A stretch of 64,000 nt of DNA from Candidatus Poribacteria bacterium. GTDB taxonomy: Bacteria > Poribacteria > WGA-4E > WGA-3G. Below are positions 16,310 to 25,499 of this stretch, piece by piece. The stretch's first letter is position 1; each line of letters starts with the position of its first letter. The translations under genes and the position numbers were made by a program. Location of the stretch: the NCBI GenBank assembly GCA_022827185.1, contig JAJDTM010000049.1, positions 1 through 64,000 on the forward strand, in the 5' to 3' direction. A model generated the notes under the pieces. It was not told where the DNA came from. It worked only from the letters and a program-made list of their open reading frames with translations, and ran no database searches.

Positions 16310-18391
16310 ATGTTATCTTTTGAACAACTCATCCAGAATTTAACAGACACAACGCAGCCGAACATTGTGCGAAGCCTTGCTATCACTGGGCTTGTCGCGC
16401 AACACAATGCTCAGGGAGTGAAGTTTTTAATTGAGGCACTTGACGACGCTGACGCAGTGATACGGCGCGAGGCAGCAAAGGCACTTCAGGACTTGGAGGC
16501 CACAAGCGCAATAGAACCGCTGCTCCACGCACTGCAAACAGAGTCAAATGATATAACGCTTTGGGCAGTGATTGAAGCGATCAGCGAATTGGGAACACCC
16601 CATGTGCTTCCGGTGCTCGAATCGCTTCTTAACGTTGATTCTATGCTCACACGGATAGAAATCAAGAAAAGTATCTCCCGAATCCAAGCCCGCCATGCTG
16701 ATGGCACTGCTGCTACATCCTCAAAGGTATCGGCGTCTAAACCACGTGACGAAACTATAGAAATTGATGAACCACAGCCGACAGTAAACCCTAAAAAATC
16801 ACAAATTCCTTCAAATGAAGCGGAGATAGAACCGTCTCAGGTCTCCCGACAAGATTCTCCATCACCTCACGCCAAGCAAACTACTGAAGCAGACGTATCC
16901 AACGATACACCTATAGAAAAAACAGAAGGAACCGGAACAGATGAAGCATCAATTAACAAACAACCGAACATCTCTATAGAATTAACGTCCGCAAATCCAC
17001 TTACCGGGCCAACTCAAGATACTATAGACACTGTAACAGTGAACGATGCACAGACGACGGATCAATTAAATGAAACCGAACCTACAGATACAAAGGAAAC
17101 AGTCGAGAATCTGCTTACCGATCCGGATGAAAGGGTTCCAACGGATTCGGAAGACGTAGTTGAAGCGATAGATGATACGCCGTCGGTTGATGAAGATGAT
17201 ACGCAATCTGCCGAAGCGTCGGTTGAAACTATAGGCGAGGGAGAAGGGACAGAGACGGACGCAGCTGATGCAGAATCACCACAACAAGAGGACGATACGG
17301 ATATAAAGGATTTATCGGAAACGATCGCACAATCGCCGCGACTTGCAGGTTCGTCCGTTAACCTACCTATATTAGCCCCCAATGCCAACACTGTGCCATA
17401 TCATCCAAAAAGTGCTTCACTTGAAACACACGCCAATTTTTTCCTCACGCTGCTGCACCCAAGCAAGTATCTCTCCAAACAATGGATATCCCGAACGCGC
17501 GCGTATCTAATATTGTGGGGTGTACTCATTGCTGCAGTCATCGGTTTCACGCAACATCAGAAGCACTTCAGGACAGAGTCAGCACCACTATTTCATATCG
17601 GGCTTTCGGCTGATGAACTGCCGGAATTCGTGAAACGGTCCTTAGCAGAGGGTGATTTTTACATTCAAGAAGGTTTCTATAGAAAAGCTATTAGTTCTTA
17701 CGAACTGAGCCGTAGACTCGGCGTCCTTCCTGCTAGCTTCTACAGGAAACTCGGGTTCGCATACTTCAAGGAAAGGCAATACGCACTTGCCGTTGAAGCG
17801 TATGAACTGTTTTTAGAAGCACGGAACAACGAAACACCTGATGTGTTTGTCGCTGAAGCCTCGCTTTCGGATGTATACCCACTCACTTCGGCTGGAGAAC
17901 AGATGACACAGGACTACGAAACTTATAATATCCTTGGCATGGCGTATGCGAAACTTGGACGTGTGTTAGAGGCACAGCACGCTTATAAGCACGCGATACA
18001 GCTCGCGCCAAAGTATGGCGAAGCGTACAATAACCTCGCGCGCCTTTATGCTGGCAACTACCAGCGGCCATTAACAGCAAATCTTGGAAATCCACGAGTT
18101 TTCCCAAAATTAAGGCTCGCCGAAGCATTGGCATATACAGCGGTCACGCTAAATCCGGATGTAGCCGCGTATCATGATACCTTAGGCTGGATTTTGTCGA
18201 AACGGGGACAGGTGAATAAGGCAGTGAAAACTTTAGAACGTGCTATTGATCTTCAAAAAGACGCTATTGAACCGCACTACCATCTCGCACAAGTCGCACT
18301 TGAAACCAACGATCGGAAAAAAGCCGTAAAAGCGATCCGGAACGTGTTCAAACTCAAACCCGCCTTTGTGTCTATCGAAACCGGCGAATAG
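16310..18391 (+). CDS. HEAT-repeat / acidic linker / membrane helix / TPR protein, 693 aa
   Basis: Four zones are visible. Residues 1-125 are HEAT (PBS-lyase-like) repeats, for example FLIEALDDADAVIRREAAKAL. Residues 130-355 form a long disordered acidic linker rich in T, E, D and S. Residues 397-413 are one membrane helix (YLILWGVLIAAVIGF). Residues 440-693 carry TPR repeats, including YNILGMAYAKLGRVLEAQHAY. With a cytoplasmic HEAT part, the TPR part would be extracytoplasmic; this suggests a scaffold bridging the membrane. There is no ribosome binding site near the ATG. Convergent with the subtilase gene. Function unknown. Confidence 0.8.
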   Translation: MLSFEQLIQNLTDTTQPNIVRSLAITGLVAQHNAQGVKFLIEALDDADAVIRREAAKALQDLEATSAIEPLLHALQTESNDITLWAVIEAISELGTPHVLPVLESLLNVDSMLTRIEIKKSISRIQARHADGTAATSSKVSASKPRDETIEIDEPQPTVNPKKSQIPSNEAEIEPSQVSRQDSPSPHAKQTTEADVSNDTPIEKTEGTGTDEASINKQPNISIELTSANPLTGPTQDTIDTVTVNDAQTTDQLNETEPTDTKETVENLLTDPDERVPTDSEDVVEAIDDTPSVDEDDTQSAEASVETIGEGEGTETDAADAESPQQEDDTDIKDLSETIAQSPRLAGSSVNLPILAPNANTVPYHPKSASLETHANFFLTLLHPSKYLSKQWISRTRAYLILWGVLIAAVIGFTQHQKHFRTESAPLFHIGLSADELPEFVKRSLAEGDFYIQEGFYRKAISSYELSRRLGVLPASFYRKLGFAYFKERQYALAVEAYELFLEARNNETPDVFVAEASLSDVYPLTSAGEQMTQDYETYNILGMAYAKLGRVLEAQHAYKHAIQLAPKYGEAYNNLARLYAGNYQRPLTANLGNPRVFPKLRLAEALAYTAVTLNPDVAAYHDTLGWILSKRGQVNKAVKTLERAIDLQKDAIEPHYHLAQVALETNDRKKAVKAIRNVFKLKPAFVSIETGE

Positions 18392-18406
18392 CGACGATAT
18401 AGGATG

Positions 18407-21400
18407 CTAACGGATAATAGAAAGTTTCCCGACACGCCGATCCGAGTCAGACACAAGCACATAGATATAAATACCGCTACTGATGCCCGATACATGCCAA
18501 ACTTTTTTATCCCGCTCACGTTCCGTCTTAGCGAACGATGCAATACAGTTACCACTGACATCATAGATATAAATATTAGTCCCCACAGGCAATTTATCAA
18601 ACGTAACCTGATCGTATTCCACAGGATTCGGATAGACAATTGTCTCTGCAAGTTTGGCGGATGGCAGCGTTATTGTCAACATTCTTGCATCGTCTTCAAG
18701 GTCGGCACCGTGTATGTCTGAAAGTTGTAATACCTCAATCTGATAGCGGCTACCCGTCCGAAAGACTACAGCAGGAAATGTGAGTACAACCCGCTGTCGC
18801 GTCTTATCAAGAATCGCCGAACGCGGTGTGTAACGTTCTGACTCGCTTTCTATATCGTGCTGCTTGTGGAGGCGGTAGCGTCCAACATGTGTCGCGGAAA
18901 TCCCCATCGGTTTGTCAAACATCAATGAAAGTTGATTCGGTGGCGAATACACCACATCTTGTAACCGCGGCCGCCGCGTTGCTACAACAGATACCGGTGT
19001 AGATTGCGCTGACAATTTACCGCTTGAATCTCGAGCCGTAAGCGCGTACCAATAAGTTTGTCCTGTTGTGAGTCCTGTGTCTGTAAAGCCAGTCTCCTGA
19101 ATCCCTTCGCGAATTTGTTTCAGTGAATCCTTACTTTCACCACGATAGAGAGTATATGTTGCAGCGTTTTGCACGGGCTGCCACGAAAGTCTCACGGATG
19201 TTGATCCAATAGGTTTCGCGGTAACCCCCCACGGTTCCCTGAACTGACCTCTTGATTGTAAGTTCAAGGCTGTAGGTGTTCCAAAGATTGTTAAGGCATC
19301 GTTGTTATTGAACAACAAAACATTCGCACCATCCCCATTCGTATCTACTACAATCGGATTAAAAGTGTTGGTCGCTGCATGATGCCAGATCGGACGATAA
19401 TCTATGCCATCATATTGCACAAGGTAGAAATTTGGGGCAAGGGCAAGGCATAATTCATTCCGTCCGTCGTTGTTCGCGTCAGCAATCGTCATCCCGTTCC
19501 CGCCATTTCGCACATCACGGATACGTTGTGTCCATACGGGACGGTAAGTATCATCGCCATCGGACGTGAAAACAGTTAAAAGCCAGTGGTTATATCGAAT
19601 GTCAAGTGCGATGGAACCGACCTCAATGCCTGACATCGCGCAGACAGCAAACTCCGCTTTACCATCACCATCCATGTCCCCCGCAGCAAAGAGTTGAGCA
19701 CTGCTTTCCGGCAGTCTAACTGTCCATGTCTGTCCATATTGGTCGTTTCCAATCGTCTCGTACACAAATAGATCCCCGTCACTATCCCCTATTAAAATTT
19801 CCATCTGTCCATCGTTATCAAAATCACCTGTGGCAGCATTCGCACGGATGCCGTTGTTGCCTAACGTCGGGTTTTTAAGAGTAGCGATAGTGCGATGATT
19901 GTTATCCCCATCTGCTTCATATACCAAAACAGAATTAGTGGTATCATCGCGAGTGAAAATCTCAGGCGTGTCATCTGCATCCGCATCCACAATTGCTATG
20001 CTCCAATTCCCTTGTGATTCCCAGATACGTTCCGTTGGAAACCCATCTTGTGTGCGTTGTTCCAATAAGAACGTCACACCCGGAGAATTACACAATATCT
20101 CTATAAGTCCGTCGTTGTCTGTGTCCACGACCGCCCGCGGTAGGAAGGGTTCAGGGAATGCGAAGATTGGTCTGAATGTGCCATCACCCGCTATCTCAAT
20201 GATCTGTGCCAGACTCGTACCCATTTCCGCAGTGATAAACTCAAGGCTTCCATTTCTATTTATATCCACAGGTGTGTCTACAGCGTGCAACGCATCTGCG
20301 GTTGATGTGCCTACCGAGAGATGCAATGGATGAATCGGCGCGTTTTGCACTTCAATCTCATACAATACACCCTTGTTGTCATCAACCCACAACACCCCCG
20401 CGCGATTTTCCACGGACAAACGATACCTATAAGCACCAGCGGATATACCTAAATCAGACAAATTCACAATATGAAGAAAATTCTCTGAATCTGAGCGGGC
20501 AGCTCTAACGACGTTCCCGTTTGGCTGAAAAATTTCTATCTCGCCAATAGATACTTCATCTGTCTGCCACATCACCACTGATTCAACACTGTTTCCAGCA
20601 AACCATGCCTGCGATTCATGCATAGCGATGCGTGGTACCGTCCGATTCACTTCAACAACGGTTCTGTCTCTTTTGATGTCCCCGTTTTTCGATTTAACGC
20701 TCAGTCGCACTGTATATTGACCCTCCGATAAGCCGGAAGTGTCCCACTTGTACAAGCAGACATTGAATTTCGGTTTCGTTTGCACAGTTCCCAACGGAAA
20801 CCATAAATTTGGAACTTCACCGAGCCCATATTCTAACCAGTACGCAGTAAACCCAATCCCTCCAGCACTACCGAAAATCTCAATTTCCGCAACATTATTG
20901 GATTCTGTAGTTTGTGGGGACATCTGATGAGTATCAATCTGTGCGATCAGTTCTGTTGAAGCGGTAAGTGCGGCGGACGCATCAACCAAACCGGCACCAA
21001 CGAGATTACTAATAAAAAGCGGTCCTGCAGTGCTAATGAGCGTTGCCTGAATCTCTGCATTAGTATAATCTGGGTTCGCTGACAAAACTAAAGCAGCAAC
21101 GCCAGAGACATGCGCAGCCGCCATGGATGTACCAGATAAGTTTTGATACCCACCGTTCAAATCGGTACTGAGAATTTCGTCACCTGGGGCAGCAATGTCA
21201 ATTGTCGCACCGAAATTAGAATCGGCGTACAGCTGCCGCTCCGCATCAATCCCCGCTACGGAGATAACGGTTTTCAGCCCGGCAGGGTACAACGATCCAA
21301 CTGCGCCATCATTTCCAGCGGCAGCAACCATCACACACCCACGGGCGTAGGCGTATGCTACAGCATCTTCTATAATGAAGGCGTTTACCGTGTCTCCCCA

Positions 21401-22273
21401 ACTCATATTAATCACTTGCGCACCGTTGTCGGCAGCATAAACGATAGCTGCAGCGACATCGTCGTTCTGGAGGTACCCACCACCCCCGTATTTAAAGTCG
21501 GCTCTCAACGGCATGAGACGACACTGCCATGCAATCCCCGCAATCCCAATGCCGTTGTTTGCTGCCGCAGCAATAATGCCAGAGACGTGTGTGCCGTGTC
21601 CTATTTCGTCTTCAGGTTCGTTATCGCGCACTGTCCAATCCCCACTACCCGGTAGAGTAGGGGCATCACTGAAATCCCAGCCATTAATGTCATCAACATA
21701 GCCGTTCCCATCATCGTCAATACCATTCCTCGGAATCTCATCAGCGTTTCGCCAAAGCTGCGAACGAAATTCCGGATGTTGCATATCTACACCGCCATCC
21801 ACAACCGCTACCGTTACTGCTGGATCCCCCTGTGCAAGATGCCACGCTTGCGGCATATTCATTAAAACTAAATTCCACTGTTCACGATAACTCGGATCAT
21901 TCGGGACTGTTTCCGTACAAGGGCGATTGAGACGGTTCAGCGCAACCGCTTCAATTGCAGGATGCCTTGCATACCGTTGCAGCAGCGGTTCTAATGCCCA
22001 GTCTACTGGAAACCGAATGAGATGGTTACGACGGAGACGTGGATGTTGTCCGGCAGGTGTAGTCGGTGAAAAAACAGGCGAAACGGACACCGCACCGAGT
22101 TTTCTACTCAACGTGTCAAGCTGCTTGCTGGAAACATCGGGACGTAGGCGTACAATCAGTTCACCGGGAGTGTAAGCACTTTGAGAAAAATTGTCTGAGT
22201 GACTCTGTGCAAAGACGAATTGGACATTTATGAACGACACGAGAATATAGATATAGATAGATATTTTCGTCAT
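18407..22273 (-). CDS. Secreted subtilisin-like (S8) protease with FG-GAP-like repeats and sorting-like C-terminus, about 1288 aa
   Basis: The ATG at 22273 was chosen because it begins a clean signal peptide (MTKISIYIYILVSFINVQFVFAQ); an upstream in-frame ATG at 22321 would add 16 charged residues. The catalytic triad, numbered from 22321, is D175 (VAVVDGGVD), H242 (GHGTHVSG) and S399 (GTSMAAAHVSG), with oxyanion N337. After the protease come Ig/FN3-like regions, a stretch of FG-GAP/VCBS-type repeats with DxDxDG calcium-loop patterns (VDTDNDGLIE, GDFDNDGQME, GDMDGDGKAE), a fibronectin type III domain, and a C-terminal domain beginning IVYPNPV with a final GKLSIIR, resembling type IX secretion or FlgD-like C-terminal domains. 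Probably a cell-surface or released protease. Substrate unknown. Confidence 0.9.
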   Translation of the reverse strand: MTKISIYIYILVSFINVQFVFAQSHSDNFSQSAYTPGELIVRLRPDVSSKQLDTLSRKLGAVSVSPVFSPTTPAGQHPRLRRNHLIRFPVDWALEPLLQRYARHPAIEAVALNRLNRPCTETVPNDPSYREQWNLVLMNMPQAWHLAQGDPAVTVAVVDGGVDMQHPEFRSQLWRNADEIPRNGIDDDGNGYVDDINGWDFSDAPTLPGSGDWTVRDNEPEDEIGHGTHVSGIIAAAANNGIGIAGIAWQCRLMPLRADFKYGGGGYLQNDDVAAAIVYAADNGAQVINMSWGDTVNAFIIEDAVAYAYARGCVMVAAAGNDGAVGSLYPAGLKTVISVAGIDAERQLYADSNFGATIDIAAPGDEILSTDLNGGYQNLSGTSMAAAHVSGVAALVLSANPDYTNAEIQATLISTAGPLFISNLVGAGLVDASAALTASTELIAQIDTHQMSPQTTESNNVAEIEIFGSAGGIGFTAYWLEYGLGEVPNLWFPLGTVQTKPKFNVCLYKWDTSGLSEGQYTVRLSVKSKNGDIKRDRTVVEVNRTVPRIAMHESQAWFAGNSVESVVMWQTDEVSIGEIEIFQPNGNVVRAARSDSENFLHIVNLSDLGISAGAYRYRLSVENRAGVLWVDDNKGVLYEIEVQNAPIHPLHLSVGTSTADALHAVDTPVDINRNGSLEFITAEMGTSLAQIIEIAGDGTFRPIFAFPEPFLPRAVVDTDNDGLIEILCNSPGVTFLLEQRTQDGFPTERIWESQGNWSIAIVDADADDTPEIFTRDDTTNSVLVYEADGDNNHRTIATLKNPTLGNNGIRANAATGDFDNDGQMEILIGDSDGDLFVYETIGNDQYGQTWTVRLPESSAQLFAAGDMDGDGKAEFAVCAMSGIEVGSIALDIRYNHWLLTVFTSDGDDTYRPVWTQRIRDVRNGGNGMTIADANNDGRNELCLALAPNFYLVQYDGIDYRPIWHHAATNTFNPIVVDTNGDGANVLLFNNNDALTIFGTPTALNLQSRGQFREPWGVTAKPIGSTSVRLSWQPVQNAATYTLYRGESKDSLKQIREGIQETGFTDTGLTTGQTYWYALTARDSSGKLSAQSTPVSVVATRRPRLQDVVYSPPNQLSLMFDKPMGISATHVGRYRLHKQHDIESESERYTPRSAILDKTRQRVVLTFPAVVFRTGSRYQIEVLQLSDIHGADLEDDARMLTITLPSAKLAETIVYPNPVEYDQVTFDKLPVGTNIYIYDVSGNCIASFAKTERERDKKVWHVSGISSGIYIYVLVSDSDRRVGKLSIIR

Positions 22274-22362
22274 GATTTTTTTTATGTTACTAGCTTCAGG
22301 TTGCCTCCGTTTTGTTGACATTACACCAACTGTGCCTACCCACTATATATTTAAAATTGCAT

Positions 22363-22453
22363 AGGATTTACGCAGCTCCCACTGCAGGCGGGGTTTTAAA
22401 CCCCGCCTGCAGTGTGTAGGACGTCCGTTATTATGGAAAAATGCATAAGTCCT
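22363..22453. mobile_element. MITE-like element 2, 91 bp, with 7-bp target duplication
   Basis: Ends are AGGATTTACGCA and TGCATAAGTCCT. The flanks ATTGCAT (22356-22362) and GTTGCAT (22454-22460) match at six of seven positions, which is good evidence of insertion. The interior is a near-perfect 33-bp palindrome (22381-22413): a 16-bp stem starting ACTGCAGGCG around a single central base. It sits between the divergent subtilase and acetolactate synthase genes. Confidence 0.8.
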
Positions 22454-22557
22454 GTTGCATTTCTAAATCCAATCTGATATATTAATTAAATGGTACGGAA
22501 TTCAGAGACAAAAAACAAATATTTTTGTATGTTCTCATAAATATAAGGAATAAACGC

Positions 22558-24195
22558 ATGAAAGCCTCAGAACTCACCGTAAAATGTTTGGAAAACGAAA
22601 ACGTTGATTATATTTTCGGGATACCGGGCGAAGAAAACCTGGATCTCATGGATGCCTTATTGGAATCCGAAATTCAATTCATTCAGACGCGCGATGAACG
22701 CGGTGCCGCCTTCATGGCAGATGTCTACGGTCGCCTCACTGGACGTGCTGGTGTCTGTCTCGCCACCCTCGGTCCCGGAGCCATGAACCTTGTCACCGGA
22801 GTCGCCGATGCCAATATGGATAGGGCACCTCTGGTCGCAATCACTGGACAAGCCAGCCTGGACAGGATGCACAAGGAATCGCATCAATACATGGATGTCG
22901 TCTCTGTTTTCAAACCGATGACGAAATGGAATACGCTCCTCCATCTACCCGAAATTATCCCCGAATCAATAAGCAAAGCCTTCAAAGTCGCAACAGGTGA
23001 AAAACCCGGTGCCACCCACATCGACTTTCCTGAAGACGTAGCCAAGATGCAAATCGACGCGGAACCTGTCCGACACGACTTTCCCAGTGAAGCGGAACCT
23101 GTCGTCTCTTGTTTGCAACGCGCCGCACAGTTGATTAATGATGCGAAACAACCCATTATCCTCGCAGGCAACGGGGTCATCCGTCAAAATGCCTCTCGTA
23201 TGCTGACCCAATTCGCAGAAATGACCAATATTCCTGTTGCACACACCTTTATGGGTAAAGGCAGCATTCCGTGGACGCATCGACTCTCTCTGCTGAGTGT
23301 CGGATTGCAAGCACACGATTTTGTTTCCTGCGGATTTGATCGCGCAGATCTCGTTATTGCCATGGGCTATGATATTGTCGAATACCATCCACGCCTCTGG
23401 AACCCAAATCGGGACAAAAAACTTATCCATATTGACACGGAACCGAGTGAGAGCGATGCCGCTTATGTCACTGATGTCGAAATGGTGGGCAACATCCGTC
23501 AGAGTCTCAGACACCTCATGGCACAAGAAATTTATCCCAAAGATGCGGAATACGCCTCAAACACTTTACGGAAAATCATACTCGATCAACTTAACGAGCA
23601 TCGCGATGACGCAGATTTTCCGATGAAACCCCAAAAAGTTCTAAGCGATATCCGTTCCGTACTCGCTGAAGACGATATCCTTATTTCCGATGTCGGCGCA
23701 CACAAAATGTGGATTGCACGCATGTATCCATGTTATCAACCCAATACATGCATCATCTCCAATGGATTCGCCGCTATGGGCATCGCGCTCCCCGGGGCTT
23801 TCGTCGCCAAACTCATCTACCCAGAGCGTAAATGTTTGGCAGTCTGCGGCGATGGCGGGTTCATGATGAACTCGCAGGAACTCGAAACCGCTGTCCGAAC
23901 CGGTGTGCCTTTTGTGACCCTTATCTTCAATGATGAGGCTTACGGACTCATTGAGTGGAAACAGATGAACGGCTTTGGTAGACCCGCACACATTGATTTT
24001 ACTAACCCCGATTTTGTTAAGTATGCCGAAGCCTTTGGTGCCAAAGGTTATAGAGTTGAAGGCAGTGACGAACTCGTCCCTATACTCAAAGATGCATTTA
24101 ATCAGCAGGTCCCTTCGGTCATTGATTGCCCTGTCAACTACGCAGAAAATCTACGTCTAACGGATGAACTCGGACAACTCACATGCCCAATTTAA
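22558..24195 (+). CDS. alsS: Acetolactate synthase, catabolic AlsS-like (ThDP-dependent), 545 aa
   Basis: Condenses two pyruvates to acetolactate with thiamine diphosphate. The N-terminal domain holds the ThDP-activating glutamate E47 in TRDERGAAFMADVYGRLTG and the LATLGPGAMNLVTGVADAN block; the C-terminal domain has the ThDP/Mg motif GDGGFMMNSQELETA from residue 431. MGYDIVEYHPRLWN and FVKYAEAFGAKGYRVEG match the catabolic AlsS/BudB branch better than the FAD-type IlvB. The ATG at 22558 follows AAGGAA; an earlier in-frame start is less likely. No regulatory ilvN/ilvH subunit is adjacent, which fits the catabolic type. The stop codon lies within a 37-bp palindromic repeat. Confidence 0.85.
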   Translation: MKASELTVKCLENENVDYIFGIPGEENLDLMDALLESEIQFIQTRDERGAAFMADVYGRLTGRAGVCLATLGPGAMNLVTGVADANMDRAPLVAITGQASLDRMHKESHQYMDVVSVFKPMTKWNTLLHLPEIIPESISKAFKVATGEKPGATHIDFPEDVAKMQIDAEPVRHDFPSEAEPVVSCLQRAAQLINDAKQPIILAGNGVIRQNASRMLTQFAEMTNIPVAHTFMGKGSIPWTHRLSLLSVGLQAHDFVSCGFDRADLVIAMGYDIVEYHPRLWNPNRDKKLIHIDTEPSESDAAYVTDVEMVGNIRQSLRHLMAQEIYPKDAEYASNTLRKIILDQLNEHRDDADFPMKPQKVLSDIRSVLAEDDILISDVGAHKMWIARMYPCYQPNTCIISNGFAAMGIALPGAFVAKLIYPERKCLAVCGDGGFMMNSQELETAVRTGVPFVTLIFNDEAYGLIEWKQMNGFGRPAHIDFTNPDFVKYAEAFGAKGYRVEGSDELVPILKDAFNQQVPSVIDCPVNYAENLRLTDELGQLTCPI

Positions 24196-24228
24196 AAGTA
24201 GTAGGCACGCTCCGCGTGCCGTAAACAA
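24192..24228. repeat. 37-bp palindromic (REP-like) repeat, copy 1
   Basis: Matches 56981-57017 at 36 of 37 positions. The core is the hairpin GGCACGC-TCC-GCGTGCC (24204-24220). It begins at the stop codon of the acetolactate synthase gene, so it lies in the 3' end of that transcript and could act in termination or mRNA stability. Confidence 0.75.
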
Positions 24229-24232
24229 GATT

Positions 24233-24364
24233 AGGACTTACGCAGCCCCCTTGCAGGGTTTTTGTTTCGGGGTTTTGATAGGGGTTTCTGCGTATTTCTT
24301 CAGGGTTTTAAACCCCGCCTGCAGTGCGTGATAGGTAAGTTATCATGGAAAATGCGTAAGTCCT
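24233..24364. mobile_element. MITE-like element 3, 132 bp, perfect 12-bp inverted ends
   Basis: AGGACTTACGCA (24233-24244) and TGCGTAAGTCCT (24353-24364) are exact inverted repeats. The immediate 7-bp flanks, CAAGATT and GAAGATC, agree at five positions, suggesting a decayed target duplication. The interior contains half-palindromes GGGTTTTAAACCCCGCCTGCAG-like (starting 24303) shared with element 2, plus an extra GGGGTTT-rich insert. It lies between the acetolactate synthase gene and mtnA. Confidence 0.8.
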
Positions 24365-24457
24365 GAAGATCTTTTCAGACGCTAATCGTGGTTTTAGTCT
24401 ATTTGCTTTCGGAGATACTTCGTTTTTTCTATCTAAAGGAGGACACTGGACCTAAAA

Positions 24458-25498
24458 ATGGCAGTTTCAACAATTGAGTGGGCAGACGGCAGAATTCGGA
24501 TGATTGATCAGACGCTGTTACCCAACGAATTCAAGCACATTTATTGTGATGACCTCCCGTCAACCTGGGAGGCAATTAAATCTTTGCGGGTCCGAGGCGC
24601 GCCCGCCATCGGAATCGCGGGCGCATTGGGCGCAGTACTCGGAATTTGGAATTCCACCGCAAAAACCTACGAAGATTTCGCAACGGAACTCAAATCCGCA
24701 ACCGATTACCTCGCGACATCGCGACCGACAGCCGTCAATCTTTTTTGGGCACTGGATCGAATGACACGCACAGCAGAAAAAAACAGCCATCTCGCAATTC
24801 CTGAACTCAAAGAAGTCCTACTCGCTGAGGCTCTGGAAATTATTGATGAGGATAAGGCTATGTGTCGGGCGATCGGGCAACACGGCATGGCGTTGCTGAG
24901 CGAAAACGATACCATTCTGACGCACTGCAACGCCGGCGGATTAGCTACATCTGACTACGGCACGGCATTGGCTGTTATGTTTAGCGCACACGAAGCCGGT
25001 AAACAAATCCAAGTTTACGCCGATGAGACGCGCCCCTTACTGCAAGGCGCACGCCTCACCACTTGGGAACTCATGCAAGCGGGAATTGATGTAACGCTTA
25101 TCTGTGATAACATGGCGGCGCAAGTCATGAAAGAGGGCAGAATCCAATGCGTTATTGTCGGAGCTGACCGAATTGCCGCAAATGGTGACACCGCGAACAA
25201 GATCGGCACCTATAACGTCGCTATCCTCGCAGAGGCACACGGCATCCCTTTTTATGTCGCTGCACCCACTTCGACGCTCGACTTCGCCCTTGAAACCGGA
25301 GCAGAGATTCCTATTGAGCAGCGGGCAGCAGAAGAAGTAACAGAGGGATTCGGCAAACTTACCGCCCCTGAAGGCGTGAAGGTTTACAGTCCTGCATTCG
25401 ATGTTACGCCCGCAGCGTTAGTCACAGCGATTATTACCGAAAAAGGGGTCGCACGCGCGCCCTATACAGATAGCCTGAAAGCGTTACGGGACGCGTAG
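24458..25498 (+). CDS. mtnA: S-methyl-5-thioribose-1-phosphate isomerase MtnA, 346 aa
   Basis: Converts methylthioribose-1-phosphate to methylthioribulose-1-phosphate in the methionine salvage pathway. Signature stretches are SLRVRGAPAIGIAGALG (42-58), the catalytic C157 in LTHCNAGGLAT and the catalytic D237 in VGADRIAANGD with NKIGTY following. Length is normal for the family. The ribosome binding site AAAGGAGG ends 15 nt before the ATG, longer than usual, but no better start exists. No other salvage genes (mtnB, mtnC, mtnK) adjoin it. The end is 1 bp from the convergent amidohydrolase gene, so there is no room for a terminator between them. Confidence 0.95.
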   Translation: MAVSTIEWADGRIRMIDQTLLPNEFKHIYCDDLPSTWEAIKSLRVRGAPAIGIAGALGAVLGIWNSTAKTYEDFATELKSATDYLATSRPTAVNLFWALDRMTRTAEKNSHLAIPELKEVLLAEALEIIDEDKAMCRAIGQHGMALLSENDTILTHCNAGGLATSDYGTALAVMFSAHEAGKQIQVYADETRPLLQGARLTTWELMQAGIDVTLICDNMAAQVMKEGRIQCVIVGADRIAANGDTANKIGTYNVAILAEAHGIPFYVAAPTSTLDFALETGAEIPIEQRAAEEVTEGFGKLTAPEGVKVYSPAFDVTPAALVTAIITEKGVARAPYTDSLKALRDA

Positions 25499-25499
25499 T

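Noticed and set aside
6172..22175. Many antisense frames of 60-170 codons, for example within the subtilase and ABC genes
   Set aside because: All overlap well-supported genes, lack ribosome binding sites and have low-complexity or arginine/serine-rich shadow compositions.
22525..22557. Earlier start for the acetolactate synthase gene
   Set aside because: It adds MYVLINIRNKR, which has no counterpart in the family; AAGGAA is correctly placed for the ATG at 22558.
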